NCBI RefSeq assembly: GCF_000262755.1
Contig: NZ_AFEU01000001.1
Coordinates: 496,001 to 560,000 of the forward strand
DNA: 64,000 bases
Reading direction: 5' to 3'
Source: Bacillus methanolicus PB1
GTDB taxonomy: Bacteria; Bacillota; Bacilli; Bacillales; Cytobacillaceae
Shown here: piece by piece, positions 53,378-61,478 of the stretch
How positions within the stretch are numbered: position 1 is the stretch's first letter
Layout of the letters: every line of letters starts with the position of its first letter
Program-made: the position numbers and the translations under genes
Notes under the pieces: generated by a model
What the model was told of the DNA's origin: nothing
Seen by the model: only the letters and a program-made list of their open reading frames with translations
Databases searched by the model: none

Positions 53378-53383
53378 TTCTAG

Positions 53384-53426
53384 AAAAAATAAAAGAGTCA
53401 CTTTCCAAAATATTGGAAAGTGACTC
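53384..53426 (-). terminator. Terminator behind the element tRNA-Val
   Basis: GAGTCACTTTCC / GGAAAGTGACTC, 12 bp perfect, followed on the minus strand by TTTTATTTTTTC. It lies 8 bases after the 3' end of the tRNA. Confidence 0.9.
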
Positions 53427-53433
53427 AAACCTA

Positions 53434-53505
53434 TGAGCGATGAGGGATTCGAACCCCCGACCCCGTCCCTGTCAAGGACGTATTCTCCCACTGAACTAAT
53501 CGCTC
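53434..53505 (-). tRNA. tRNA-Val(GAC) carried by the integrative element
   Basis: Cloverleaf by eye on the minus strand: acceptor GAGCGAT/ATCGCTC, D arm GTTC...GAAT, anticodon stem CGTCC/GGACG around loop TTGACAG (anticodon GAC), T arm GGGGG-TTCGAAT-CCCTC (last pair included), discriminator A. CCA is not encoded. It differs from the split host tRNA in acceptor, D and T arms. It lies 17 bases inside the right junction, in the direction of the host tRNA promoter. Confidence 0.92.
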
Positions 53506-53522
53506 TTGATATCAAGATAGTT

Positions 53523-53563
53523 ACCCTGTCAAGGTTGTGCTCTCCCAGCTGAGCTAACAGATC
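53523..53563 (-). pseudogene. 5' half of the split host tRNA-Val(GAC), with attR core
   Basis: Minus strand: acceptor GATCTGT, D arm GCTC...GAGC, and the anticodon stem-loop up to TTGACAGGGT. The core ACCCTGTCAA (53523-53532) is the right attachment site. The 3' half is at 14951-14992. After the core the sequence is element DNA, so the host tRNA is not restored here. Confidence 0.9.
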
Positions 53564-53905
53564 ATATTAAGATTGTCTATAGCCGACTGCAAATCCTTTC
53601 ATAATCTAATTCTTTTTCAGCCACGTATTTAATTATATTTATTATAAAAAAAAAGTCAAGATTCTTTAATAAAATTAGTATTTGTTTAATGGAGGGGAAA
53701 AACGATCATTCTCTCTACCATACCTCCACATCACAATAGCTGATCCCTCTATCACGTTCACTAAACCAAAAAACAGCATTAATGGTATGGTTTGACGATT
53801 TCCGGCACACTCGTTTATAATTTTAATATATTAAGATATTTCTGAATAAATTGATTTTAGTAATTATTTTAATTTTTGTAAATAGTCTATAAAAGAGGCA
53901 AAAAG
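53564..53905. other. Intergenic region: tRNA-Val promoter and glnQ upstream region
   Basis: 342 bases between the divergent split tRNA-Val and glnQ. The minus-strand tRNA promoter is at 53632-53659. The 60 bases before glnQ are A/T rich with a TATAAA at about 53889; I cannot identify a TnrA box with confidence. Confidence 0.5.
53632..53659 (-). promoter_or_regulatory. Promoter of the tRNA-Val locus
   Basis: TTGACT (53659-53654) and TATAAT (53637-53632) with 16-base spacing, about 69 bases upstream of the 5' end of the split tRNA. It now reads into the 5' half and then the element tRNA-Val. Confidence 0.8.
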
Positions 53906-54634
53906 ATGATAGTCTTTGATAATGTAAACAAATATTACGGAGATTTTCATGTTTTAAAAAATATTAATCTTAAAATTAGCAAGGGAGAAGTTGTCGTCGT
54001 AATCGGTCCTTCCGGTTCGGGAAAAAGTACGATGCTTCGCTGCATTAACGGACTTGAAACAATTTCAAGCGGATCTTTAACCATAAATGGAATTCCCGTT
54101 AATAATAAAAAAACAGACATTAATAAATTAAGGCGAAATATTGGAATGGTTTTTCAACATTTTCATTTGTACCCTCATAAAACGGTGCTTGAAAACATTA
54201 CTCTTGCGCCAATGAAGGTGCTTGGAAAATCTGAAAAAGAAGCAAAAGAAACAGCAGAGTTCTATTTAAAGAAGGTAGGAATACCTGATAAAGCAAATTC
54301 CTATCCCTCCCAACTTTCCGGAGGGCAGCAGCAAAGGGTTGCCATTGCAAGAGGTCTTGCGATGAAGCCTGAGATCATGCTTTTTGATGAACCAACGTCT
54401 GCTCTCGATCCGGAAATGATTGGAGAAGTGCTCGATGTTATGAAGACGCTGGCAAAAGAGGGAATGACAATGGTGGTTGTCACTCACGAAATGGGATTTG
54501 CAAAAGAAGTGGCTGACAGAATTGTCTTTATGGACCATGGACAGATTCTCGAAGAGGCAGCACCGGCTGAGTTTTTCGCCAACCCGAAAGAAGACAGGGC
54601 AAAAATTTTCCTCAGCCGTATATTAAATCACTAA
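53906..54634 (+). CDS. glnQ: Polar amino acid (glutamine) ABC transporter, ATPase
   Basis: 242 residues. Walker [12 protein letters not shown]-loop FQHFHLYPH, signature [16 protein letters not shown], Walker [16 protein letters not shown]-loop VTHEMGFA. It energises import through the two permeases downstream. The order ATPase, binding protein, permease, permease is that of glnQHMP in Bacillus subtilis; substrate specificity is inferred from that order. AGAGG before the ATG. Confidence 0.93.
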   Translation: MIVFDNVNKYYGDFHVLKNINLKISKGEVVVVIGPSGSGKSTMLRCINGLETISSGSLTINGIPVNNKKTDINKLRRNIGMVFQHFHLYPHKTVLENITLAPMKVLGKSEKEAKETAEFYLKKVGIPDKANSYPSQLSGGQQQRVAIARGLAMKPEIMLFDEPTSALDPEMIGEVLDVMKTLAKEGMTMVVVTHEMGFAKEVADRIVFMDHGQILEEAAPAEFFANPKEDRAKIFLSRILNH

Positions 54635-54652
54635 AGTTAGGAGGAAAAGATC

Positions 54653-55489
54653 ATGGCAAAAACAAAGAAGTTTTTAAAACTGACATTCATTTCATTATTG
54701 GCAGTTGTCATGCTTGCAGCCTGCGGCACCGAAAAAGTTGAAAAAGCAAACGGCGGCAGCAGCGAGGGTGCCAAAAACGCGCTCGAAGCCATCAAAGAAC
54801 GCGACAAAATTATTTTCGGAGTTAAGCATGATACAAGATTGTTCGGGCTAAAGAACCCTGGCACCGGAGAAGTAGAAGGATTTGATATTGATATTGCCAA
54901 GGCGCTGGCGAAGGAAATCCTCGGGGATGAATCAAAAGTGGAATTTAAAGAGGTTACTTCAAAAACAAGGATTCCATTGCTCCAAAAAGGTGATATTGAT
55001 GCGATTATTGCAACAATGACAATTACAGAAGAGCGCAAAAAGGAAGTTGATTTTACAGATGTATACTTTGAAGCTGGCCAATCTCTCCTTGTTAAAAAGG
55101 ACAGTCCGATTAAGGGATTAGAAGACATTAAAAAAGGAACGAAAGTATTGTCAGTTAAAGGCTCTACTTCTTCCCAAAATATCCGTGAAAAAGCGCCTGA
55201 GGCAACAGTATTAGAGTTTGAAAACTATGCAGAAGCATTTACAGCTCTTAAATCAGACCAAGGTGACGTTCTAACGACTGATAACGCCATTCTCTACGGG
55301 ATGGCTGATGAGGATCCTTCTTTCCATCTTGTCGGCGGTACCTTTACAGATGAACCATACGGAATCGCAGTGAAAAAAGGTGAAAAAGAACTGCTGGATG
55401 AGCTGAACAAAGCACTTAAAACAATAAAGTCTAATGGTGAATATGACAAAATCTACAAAAAATGGATTAATGAAGATTTTTCGAAATAA
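54653..55489 (+). CDS. glnH: Glutamine/polar amino acid ABC transporter, binding lipoprotein
   Basis: 278 residues with a lipoprotein signal (KFLKLTFISLLAVVMLAACG; lipidated Cys at about residue 23). Periplasmic-binding type 3 fold: FGVKHDTRLFGLKNPGTGEV, GFDIDIAKALAKEI, TMTITEERKKEVDFTDVYF. Anchored outside the cell, it delivers the amino acid to GlnMP. Starts 18 bases after glnQ with AGGAGG. Confidence 0.93.
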   Translation: MAKTKKFLKLTFISLLAVVMLAACGTEKVEKANGGSSEGAKNALEAIKERDKIIFGVKHDTRLFGLKNPGTGEVEGFDIDIAKALAKEILGDESKVEFKEVTSKTRIPLLQKGDIDAIIATMTITEERKKEVDFTDVYFEAGQSLLVKKDSPIKGLEDIKKGTKVLSVKGSTSSQNIREKAPEATVLEFENYAEAFTALKSDQGDVLTTDNAILYGMADEDPSFHLVGGTFTDEPYGIAVKKGEKELLDELNKALKTIKSNGEYDKIYKKWINEDFSK

Positions 55490-55508
55490 AGACAATTTGT
55501 TCAATCAG

Positions 55509-55627
55509 GGGGCTGACACATAAGGGTCTGACTCCCTCCAACAATGACAATATATAGAAAGGTTTTTTAGTGATTATCTATATGTTGTATTGGAGGGGTC
55601 TGACCCTTTGCTTTTGAGCCGCTCCCC
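55509..55627. repeat. Palindromic MITE/REP element between glnH and glnM
   Basis: About 119 bases with imperfect inverted ends: AAGGGTCTGACTCCCTCCAA on the left pairs with TTGGAGGGGTCTGACCCTTT on the right, around an AT-rich middle with TATATAG/CTATATG. Outer ends GGCTGACACA and TTTTGAGCCG also pair in part. Same family as the element at 13311-14940. It can form one long hairpin in the gln mRNA. Confidence 0.8.
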
Positions 55628-55654
55628 ATGATTAGCTGAAAGAGGTGTTTTTTA

Positions 55655-56308
55655 ATGCTGGATTTTTCAATATTAACAAAAAATATTGATTTGTTTTTGG
55701 AGGGATTTAAAAACACGGTTCTAGCAAGTGTTATTGCACTCGCGGCAAGCTTCCTGCTCGGAATGGTTATTGCAGTCATGAGGATCTCCCCAATTAGGCC
55801 ATTGAACTGGATTGGAACTGCATACGTTGAATTTATTCGAAATATTCCACTATTAATTATCACCTTTTTCTTCTTTGTCGGGACTCCTGTGCTTGGTTTT
55901 ACATTCAGCGGGTTTACAGCTGGAACAATCGCACTTTCAATCTATACGGCTGCATTTATTGCCGAAGCCATTCGTGCAGGCATCCAGGCCGTACCGAAAG
56001 GCCAAATGGAAGCGGCAAGATCGTCAGGTTTAACTTACAATCAGGCAATGAGATTAGTTATTTTGCCTCAAGCCATCAAAATTGTCATACCACCAATAGG
56101 TAACCAATTTATTAATCTTGTTAAAAACTCCTCTATTTTAGCAGTGGTGGCAGGCTTGGATCTTATGTACCATGCTGACCTTGTTTCTTCTAAAACATTT
56201 GTTGTTTTTGACGTATATATATTTGTTGCATTGTTTTATTTAATTCTTACTGTACCATTAAGCCTTGGGGTTGGATATCTCGAAAAACGCCTGGCAAAAA
56301 GCAATTAA
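55655..56308 (+). CDS. glnM: Glutamine/polar amino acid ABC transporter, permease
   Basis: 217 residues, HisM-type permease with about five membrane segments and the EAA motif EAARSSGLTYNQAMRLVILP. The AEFIRNIPLLI-type segment (VEFIRNIPLLIITFF) is typical. AGAGGTG before the ATG. Forms a heterodimer with the next permease. Confidence 0.92.
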   Translation: MLDFSILTKNIDLFLEGFKNTVLASVIALAASFLLGMVIAVMRISPIRPLNWIGTAYVEFIRNIPLLIITFFFFVGTPVLGFTFSGFTAGTIALSIYTAAFIAEAIRAGIQAVPKGQMEAARSSGLTYNQAMRLVILPQAIKIVIPPIGNQFINLVKNSSILAVVAGLDLMYHADLVSSKTFVVFDVYIFVALFYLILTVPLSLGVGYLEKRLAKSN

Positions 56309-56321
56309 AGGGGGCGACAGA

Positions 56322-56972
56322 ATGGATTTTGTTGGTGCATACTCACCCGATCATCTAAAATTTCTGCTTGAAGGCTTTTATGTTACACTTAAAGTAGCCT
56401 TTTTTTCAATCATCCTAAGTTTTCTTATCGGAGGCTTGATAGGAACGTTAAGATACGCAAGAACACCTATTATTTCTAAATTACTCTCATTGATCGTTGA
56501 AGCAATCAGGAATTTGCCGCTCCTATTGATTATTTTCTTTACATATTTTTCCTTACAGGACATTGGTATTACACTCAGTATCACTGTATCCGCGATAACA
56601 GCTTTAACGATTTTCGAATCAGCCATGCTATCGGAGATTATTCGAAGCGGTTTGAACTCGATTGATAAAGGGCAAATTGAAGCAGCCCGTTCATCAGGGC
56701 TCAACTATTTCCAAACACTTAAGTTTATAATTATACCCCAGGCGCTACGCAGAATGGTACCGCCGATTGTCAGCCAGTTTATTTCGCTGTTAAAAGACAC
56801 ATCACTTGCAGTAGTTATTGCACTTCCGGAACTCACCCACAATGCGCAAATCATTAACGGCCAAAAAACTGCCTACATAATTCCGATATTTCTATTAGTG
56901 GCATTTATGTACTTTGTAGTTAACTACACGCTCTCAATCATTGCACGGAGACTGGAAGCTAAAAGTATTTAA
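56322..56972 (+). CDS. glnP: Glutamine/polar amino acid ABC transporter, second permease
   Basis: 216 residues from the ATG at 56322 (AAAGGGGG upstream; an earlier in-frame start overlaps glnM). EAA motif EAARSSGLNYFQTLKFIIIP, and VEAIRNLPLLLIIFF. Fourth gene of the operon, followed by a terminator. Confidence 0.92.
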   Translation: MDFVGAYSPDHLKFLLEGFYVTLKVAFFSIILSFLIGGLIGTLRYARTPIISKLLSLIVEAIRNLPLLLIIFFTYFSLQDIGITLSITVSAITALTIFESAMLSEIIRSGLNSIDKGQIEAARSSGLNYFQTLKFIIIPQALRRMVPPIVSQFISLLKDTSLAVVIALPELTHNAQIINGQKTAYIIPIFLLVAFMYFVVNYTLSIIARRLEAKSI

Positions 56973-56974
56973 AA

Positions 56975-57008
56975 GAACCCGGCTTATTATTAGGCGGGTT
57001 CTCTTTAT
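56975..57008 (+). terminator. Terminator of glnQHMP
   Basis: GAACCCGGC / GGCGGGTTC (one mismatch) then TCTTTATT. Confidence 0.8.
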
Positions 57009-57201
57009 TCATCGTAAATCTTCATTTCATATTAACGGTTATAGTATGTATTTTCTTACAAGGAAGAGTATAATATTAATATATATTTCGAAAATTTGTT
57101 ATAATGCTATTTATGTTTTAATTTTCTCATGTTAGGTGGCTAGTTGCTATTTTTGGATAATGATCTTGTTTGTATAGATCCTAAAATTGGAGGTATTTGT
57201 T

Positions 57202-57717
57202 ATGAAATTTGGCATTGCTATTTTCCCGTCAAAAAAACTTCAAGATTTCGCAAACTCTTATCGAAAACGGTATGATCCGCACTATGCTCTTATTCCTCCA
57301 CATTTGACATTAAAAAGCGCCTTTGAATCAACGGAAGAGCAAGCGAAAGAAATTTCTCAAAAGCTAAGTGATATTGCTGAGAAAAACAATCCTTTTCGTT
57401 TGCGGGTTTTAAAGATCAGCTCCTTTTATCCGGTTAACAACGTCATCTATTTAAAAGTAGAAAAAACGAAAGAGCTTGAAAGTTTATACAACGATATTAA
57501 CGCTGAGTTTGTAAATGAAAAACCGGAGTATTCATTTGTTCCGCATATTACAATCGGCCAAAAATTATCGAATGACGAGTATTCTGATGTATATGGCTCA
57601 TTAAGAATGCAATCCGTCGATCATGAGGAAACGATTGACCGTTTTCACTTTTTGTATCAGCTTGAAAATGGTTCATGGACCGTTTATGAAACATTTCGCT
57701 TAGGAAAGGAAAATTAA
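57202..57717 (+). CDS. yjcG: YjcG-like 2H phosphoesterase (2'-5' RNA ligase family)
   Basis: 171 residues from the ATG at 57202 (GGAGG upstream). It has the two H-x-T/S-x motifs of the 2H superfamily: [10 protein letters not shown] and [10 protein letters not shown]. The C-terminus matches the YjcG pattern ([20 protein letters not shown]). Substrate unknown. Three bases before yjcF, so one operon, as in Bacillus. Confidence 0.92.
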   Translation: MKFGIAIFPSKKLQDFANSYRKRYDPHYALIPPHLTLKSAFESTEEQAKEISQKLSDIAEKNNPFRLRVLKISSFYPVNNVIYLKVEKTKELESLYNDINAEFVNEKPEYSFVPHITIGQKLSNDEYSDVYGSLRMQSVDHEETIDRFHFLYQLENGSWTVYETFRLGKEN

Positions 57718-57720
57718 GAC

Positions 57721-58143
57721 ATGAACGTAAAAGTAGTGGAAACAGATAAAGAGCTTCAAGATGCACTTTCTGTTCGCAGAACGGTTTTTATTGACGAACA
57801 AAATGTTCCGGAAGAAGAAGAAATCGATCAATTCGAATCATCATCAACCCACTTTGTTGCTTATGAAAATGGACAGCCGATTGGTGCCGGACGTATTCGG
57901 GAAGTCGACGGTTATGGTAAAGTAGAAAGGATTTGCGTCTTAAAAGAATACCGGAAAAGCGGGGCCGGAAAGGCGATTATGGAAAAAATCGAATCGTTTG
58001 CAAAAGAAAAAGGCTTTTCGGCATTAAAATTAAATGCGCAGACTCATGCCATCCCTTTTTACAGCCGTTTAAACTATGAAGTGATTTCCGATGAATTTTT
58101 GGATGCAGGAATTCCGCACATGACGATGAAAAAATCTTTATAA
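57721..58143 (+). CDS. yjcF: GNAT-family N-acetyltransferase YjcF
   Basis: 140 residues. Typical GNAT core: VRRTVFIDEQNVPEEEEIDQ at the N-terminus (as SVRRTVFIDEQ), acetyl-CoA motif GKVERICVLKEYRKSGAGKA, and LNAQTHAIPFYSRLNYEV. Substrate unknown. Co-transcribed with yjcG. Confidence 0.92.
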   Translation: MNVKVVETDKELQDALSVRRTVFIDEQNVPEEEEIDQFESSSTHFVAYENGQPIGAGRIREVDGYGKVERICVLKEYRKSGAGKAIMEKIESFAKEKGFSALKLNAQTHAIPFYSRLNYEVISDEFLDAGIPHMTMKKSL

Positions 58144-58173
58144 AGATCGTTTTTCAAAAAACTTCACGTGAAG

Positions 58174-58213
58174 AACCCGGCCAAATGAAAGACTTTTTGG
58201 CCGGGTTTTTTTT
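58174..58213 (+). terminator. Terminator of yjcG-yjcF
   Basis: AACCCGGCCAAA / TTTGGCCGGGTT, 12 bp perfect, followed by eight T. Confidence 0.95.
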
Positions 58214-58256
58214 ATTTCCTTACCATAAAAAATACACTCTCTCCCTTTTCTTATGG

Positions 58257-58535
58257 TTAAATCCTTTCACAAAAATATTTTCCTTTCCCTGTTACTTCGG
58301 CGTAAGTCTTTTCAATCGTTTTTCTGATAATATTATTCTTTATGCTTGGAGCAATTTCCTTTTGTGTAAAAACTTTCTTGTACGCTGAGAATGCTTGATA
58401 TGGAATTATGCCTGTTCCTTCTCTGTTAATCCTTGCAATCGGCATAAATTGAATGGAATGGCCACTGTTGCCAAGTTCACGTATTGCATATTGATAGTAT
58501 TGATCATGACCTGCCGGTAATATATATCCCATCAT
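58257..58535 (-). CDS. Hypothetical protein, 92 residues
   Basis: Starts with MMGYILPAGHDQYYQYAIRE; tandem ATG codons after AAAGGGGTATAGA. Soluble, basic. Not recognised, but the MGYILP-x6-YYQYAIRE start looks like a conserved spore-former protein and the position between yjcF and spoVIF suggests a sporulation link. That link is inference. Confidence 0.65.
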   Translation of the reverse strand: MMGYILPAGHDQYYQYAIRELGNSGHSIQFMPIARINREGTGIIPYQAFSAYKKVFTQKEIAPSIKNNIIRKTIEKTYAEVTGKGKYFCERI

Positions 58536-58630
58536 TCTATACCCCTTTTTTTAACATGCAGTTTTTACTTTCTATGCAATGTGATACTTTTCTTTACCCT
58601 TTTTCAATAACTGTTAAACAAAGGAATAGT

Positions 58631-58722
58631 GGGCCAGTCCCGCGCTGCTTTACCGCTTTAAAGCAGGGCGGGACTGGCCCGCACTGTTTTAAAGCGGTAA
58701 AGTGATGAGGAGCTGGCCCGCA
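58631..58722. repeat. Compound GC-rich palindrome
   Basis: GGGCCAGTCCCGC / GCGGGACTGGCCC, 13 bp perfect, encloses a second hairpin CTGCTTTA / TTAAAGCAG. A third partial copy (TTTAAAGCGGTAAAG, then GCTGGCCCGC) follows. Much more GC-rich than its surroundings; likely an intergenic REP-type repeat that can also act as a transcription stop for spoVIF. Confidence 0.75.
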
Positions 58723-58730
58723 TGATATAG

Positions 58731-58988
58731 TTAATTTTTGTTGTTAAGCATTTTTGATATTGAGTTAAAATCAAGGCTTTTGCCATCGTTGATTATAGAT
58801 TGAACGATTTTATCTTCCATATCTTTCGAAACAGGCTTTTTTGCAATTTGGGAAACTTTTTGGATAACGCCTCTTATTGTTTTTTCGTCATTAAAGTTTG
58901 CGTTCTGCAAAGAATTTGCTAAATCCAAAATATCTTTCATATTTACACCGGTCTTCTTTTCAACACTTTTAAAAAATCCATTATCCAT
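58731..58988 (-). CDS. spoVIF: Stage VI sporulation protein F
   Basis: 85 residues from the ATG at 58988: MDNGFFKSVEKKTGVNMKDI, then LANSLQNANFNDEKTIRGVI, then NDGKSLDFNSISKML. This matches SpoVIF (YjcC), needed for late spore coat assembly in the mother cell. Length is as expected. Confidence 0.93.
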   Translation of the reverse strand: MDNGFFKSVEKKTGVNMKDILDLANSLQNANFNDEKTIRGVIQKVSQIAKKPVSKDMEDKIVQSIINDGKSLDFNSISKMLNNKN

Positions 58989-59069
58989 TATGGAACACCA
59001 CACTTTCTTTTTAAACTACTTATATAGTATGAATAGAGGCAGAAAATGTGCTTTATTAATAAATAAGAA

Positions 59070-59092
59070 TGCCGCCTCTCATTGAGACGGCA
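59070..59092 (-). terminator. Terminator of yjcZ
   Basis: TGCCGCCTC / GAGACGGCA (one mismatch) with a short tail, just downstream of yjcZ on the minus strand. Confidence 0.7.
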
Positions 59093-59124
59093 CTTTCTTT
59101 AGTTGCTGCAGTTAAAACTGAATA

Positions 59125-59259
59125 TTAATGGAAAAAGCTAGTTCCTACAATAATTAACAAAATGAACAATACGACGATTAACACGAAAGTGGAGCCATAA
59201 CCGCCGTAGCCGTAGCCCCCATAGCCGCAACCGTATCCACCGTAGCCGCAAAAGCCCAT
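59125..59259 (-). CDS. yjcZ: YjcZ-family sporulation protein
   Basis: 44 residues from the ATG at 59259 (GAGGTG upstream): glycine/tyrosine-rich start ([16 protein letters not shown]) and a C-terminal hydrophobic helix ([19 protein letters not shown]), the standard YjcZ layout. The longer in-frame extension upstream has no ribosome-binding site. Confidence 0.93.
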   Translation of the reverse strand: MGFCGYGGYGCGYGGYGYGGYGSTFVLIVVLFILLIIVGTSFFH

Positions 59260-59591
59260 GTCTGTCACCTCACTTTTTTTAGTCTTTAATAACATATGTG
59301 AGGCAACTATAATGTGTATAGGCGGCTCAAAAGGAATTTTCCGCAACATTTGATATGTTCACTAGCATTATTCTTATATCGATTTCTTAAATATGACGTG
59401 ATTGCTAGCATTAATAGAATTCAAAATTAATTCACTTGATTCCATATGAACGTACCATGAAACCGTATTGAATTTACCCAAAGAAGATATTAATCACTTT
59501 AAGGTAACTGTTTTTTCTCCGTTCTTAACGTTTTTGCCATTCATCCACAGCGTATCCCCATTGAGGGTAACTGAATGTTTTTCTCCTTTCT
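59260..59591. other. Intergenic region with a coding-like remnant
   Basis: Mostly non-coding. On the minus strand at about 59494-59600 one frame reads [20 protein letters not shown], then NVKNGEKTVTLK and a stop, overlapping the end of spoVAEB in another frame. There is no start codon or ribosome-binding site, so it looks like the tail of a lost gene. Confidence 0.4.
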
Positions 59592-59948
59592 TTACCCTTT
59601 TGGCTTAAACAAAAGTGCTCCGAGAAATCCGAAAACAATTGCAGCCGAGATCCCTGAACTTGTTACTTCAAACATTCCTGTAAGCACCCCGACTAAGCCA
59701 TGCTGTTCCGCTTCCTGAAGAGCCCCGTGAACCAAAGAATTTCCAAAGCTTGTTATCGGTACGGTCGCGCCTGCTCCGGCAAAATCAACCAAGGGCTCAT
59801 ATAATCCAAATCCATCCAAAATTGCTCCAATTACAACAAGCAAACTCAATGTATGGCCTGGGGTTAATTTAGCCACATCAAATAACAACTGCCCAAAAAC
59901 ACAAATAAGACCTCCTACTACAAATGCCCAAAAAAACATCGCAAGCAT
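59592..59948 (-). CDS. spoVAEB: Stage V sporulation protein AE (SpoVAEB type)
   Basis: 118 residues from the ATG at 59948 (AAAGGAGGGAG upstream). Membrane protein with four hydrophobic segments and the [21 protein letters not shown] segment conserved in SpoVAC/SpoVAE proteins. Part of the SpoVA channel that moves dipicolinic acid into and out of the spore. Confidence 0.92.
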   Translation of the reverse strand: MLAMFFWAFVVGGLICVFGQLLFDVAKLTPGHTLSLLVVIGAILDGFGLYEPLVDFAGAGATVPITSFGNSLVHGALQEAEQHGLVGVLTGMFEVTSSGISAAIVFGFLGALLFKPKG

Positions 59949-59964
59949 TTTAAAACTCCCTCCT

Positions 59965-60984
59965 TTATACTTGCATTTCAATTGAGACTGCATGGGCGAT
60001 ACATGGAATGGTTTCATTTTGCTGATATGACAATGGTGACAATAACGCCCCCGTTGCTACTAAAAGAATCCGTCTGTATTTTCCGCTTTTCATTTGGTTA
60101 TATAAGTGTCCATAAAAAACGGTCGCCGAACAGCCGGCTCCGCTCCCTCCAGACTGGACTGGCTGATCTTCTTTATAAATCATCAAACCGCAATCTTGAA
60201 ACTGTTCTCTCTTGATTTCCAATCCACTTTTCATCAATAATTCGTACGTAGTTTCTTGCCCGATTTTGCCAAGGTCCCCCGTTACGATCAAATCATAATG
60301 GGAAGGTTCGAGCTGCAAGTCTCTAAAATGTGCAGCAATCGTATCTGCAGCTGCCGGAGCCATTGCACCGCCCATATTAAAAGGATCTGTTAACCCCATG
60401 TCAACCACTTTGCCAATTGTCGCGGAAGTTGTTACCGGTACAGGTTCCTGCTGTTTAGTATTAGGAGTTACGAGTCCTACACCTGCTCCGGTAACCGTCC
60501 ATTGAGCGGTCGGTGGTTTTTGGCCGCCATATTCTGTCGGATAGCGAAATTGCTTTTCCACTGCAGCGTTATGGCTTGAAGCGCCTGTAATCACATATTC
60601 TGCTCCGCCGTAATTGACAATAAATGAAGCTAAAGCCAGTCCTTCCATGGAAGTGGAACAAGCACCAAACATTCCTAAATACGGGATTTGCATTGTTCTC
60701 GCTGCAAAACTTGTTGGGGTAATTTGATTGATAAGATCGCCGGCTAGTAAAAATTGAATTTTATCCTTCTGCATGTTTCTCTTTTTCAGTGCAGCTTCGA
60801 TTGCTTCTTCGAGCAAAAGGCTGTGCGCCTTTTCATAAGAATCCTTCCCCATCCACAAGTCTTCATGGAGGATATCAAAATCTTCAGCAAGCTTGCCGTT
60901 GGCTTCGAAAGGTCCCCCGGACACACCTGTCGACACAATTGCGGGCCGGTTTGAAAATACCCACGATTGTTTTCCCGCGAGCAT
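59965..60984 (-). CDS. spoVAD: Stage V sporulation protein AD
   Basis: 339 residues from the ATG at 60984, whose first base overlaps the spoVAC stop (TAATG). Thiolase-like fold: [27 protein letters not shown], and a [18 protein letters not shown] region. SpoVAD binds dipicolinic acid on the outer face of the spore inner membrane. It converts no substrate as far as is known. Confidence 0.95.
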   Translation of the reverse strand: MLAGKQSWVFSNRPAIVSTGVSGGPFEANGKLAEDFDILHEDLWMGKDSYEKAHSLLLEEAIEAALKKRNMQKDKIQFLLAGDLINQITPTSFAARTMQIPYLGMFGACSTSMEGLALASFIVNYGGAEYVITGASSHNAAVEKQFRYPTEYGGQKPPTAQWTVTGAGVGLVTPNTKQQEPVPVTTSATIGKVVDMGLTDPFNMGGAMAPAAADTIAAHFRDLQLEPSHYDLIVTGDLGKIGQETTYELLMKSGLEIKREQFQDCGLMIYKEDQPVQSGGSGAGCSATVFYGHLYNQMKSGKYRRILLVATGALLSPLSYQQNETIPCIAHAVSIEMQV

Positions 60985-61463
60985 TATAAAACCCCCCACA
61001 TATTTAATAATGTTTTTATTAAAGCAACTATAAAGGCGGCAAACACTCCGAAAAGAATCACCGATCCCGCCAGTTTAAACATATTTCCGCCTACTCCAAG
61101 AACAAACCCTTCTGTCCGATGTTCGATAGCCGCTGAGATAACCGCATTCCCAAACCCTGTTACCGGTACAGCACTTCCTGCTCCGCCGAATTGCCCGATT
61201 CTGTCATAGACGCCGAATCCTGTAAGCAGCATAGAAAGGAATATCAATGTAGCAGTAGTTGGATTGCCAGCTGTTTGTTCTGTAAAATTAAAAAAATAAA
61301 TATAAAAATAAGTAATAGCCTGGCCAATTGCACAAATAATGCCGCCGACAAAAAATGCTCTTATGCAGTTTTTCAATATAGGACGCTTAAGCTCAAATTT
61401 TTGTTCAAGCTGCTGGTACTGCTGTTGCTGAGGTGTCATTTTTTCCATTTTCTTGTTCCCCAT
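60984..61463 (-). CDS. spoVAC: Stage V sporulation protein AC
   Basis: 159 residues. Several membrane segments (CIRAFFVGGIICAIGQAIT, LLTGFGVYDRIGQFGGAGSA, then VPVTGFGNAV). SpoVAC is the mechanosensitive channel subunit. AGGGGATAATTG before the ATG. Order lipoprotein-spoVAC-AD-AEB without spoVAA/AB/AF suggests the second (spoVA2-type) operon. Confidence 0.94.
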   Translation of the reverse strand: MGNKKMEKMTPQQQQYQQLEQKFELKRPILKNCIRAFFVGGIICAIGQAITYFYIYFFNFTEQTAGNPTTATLIFLSMLLTGFGVYDRIGQFGGAGSAVPVTGFGNAVISAAIEHRTEGFVLGVGGNMFKLAGSVILFGVFAAFIVALIKTLLNMWGVL

Positions 61464-61478
61464 TCAATTATCCCCTTT

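Larger units (their letters stand above)
14983..53532. mobile_element. 38.5-kb integrative element in tRNA-Val(GAC)
   Basis: Bounded by the 10-bp core ACCCTGTCAA inside the two halves of a tRNA-Val gene. It has a tyrosine integrase beside the right end, an Xis-like gene near the left end, and AAATTCACC-type repeats just inside both ends. It is much more AT-rich than the flanks. Cargo: Rad52-like protein, primase, OLD nuclease, PIN protein, a DISARM/McrBC/restriction island, many small genes. I see no capsid, portal, terminase or conjugation genes, so transfer probably depends on a helper. It carries its own tRNA-Val instead of restoring the host one. Confidence 0.9.

Noticed and set aside
14983-53532. 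Complete prophage
   Set aside because: Integrase, Xis-like, Rad52-like and primase genes are present, but no terminase, portal, capsid, tail or lysis genes can be seen.
14983-53532. Integrative conjugative element
   Set aside because: No relaxase, coupling protein or VirB4-type ATPase is recognisable.
54637-55128. Minus-strand 163-codon frame opposite glnH
   Set aside because: Antisense to a well-defined lipoprotein gene; serine-rich shadow with no start signal.
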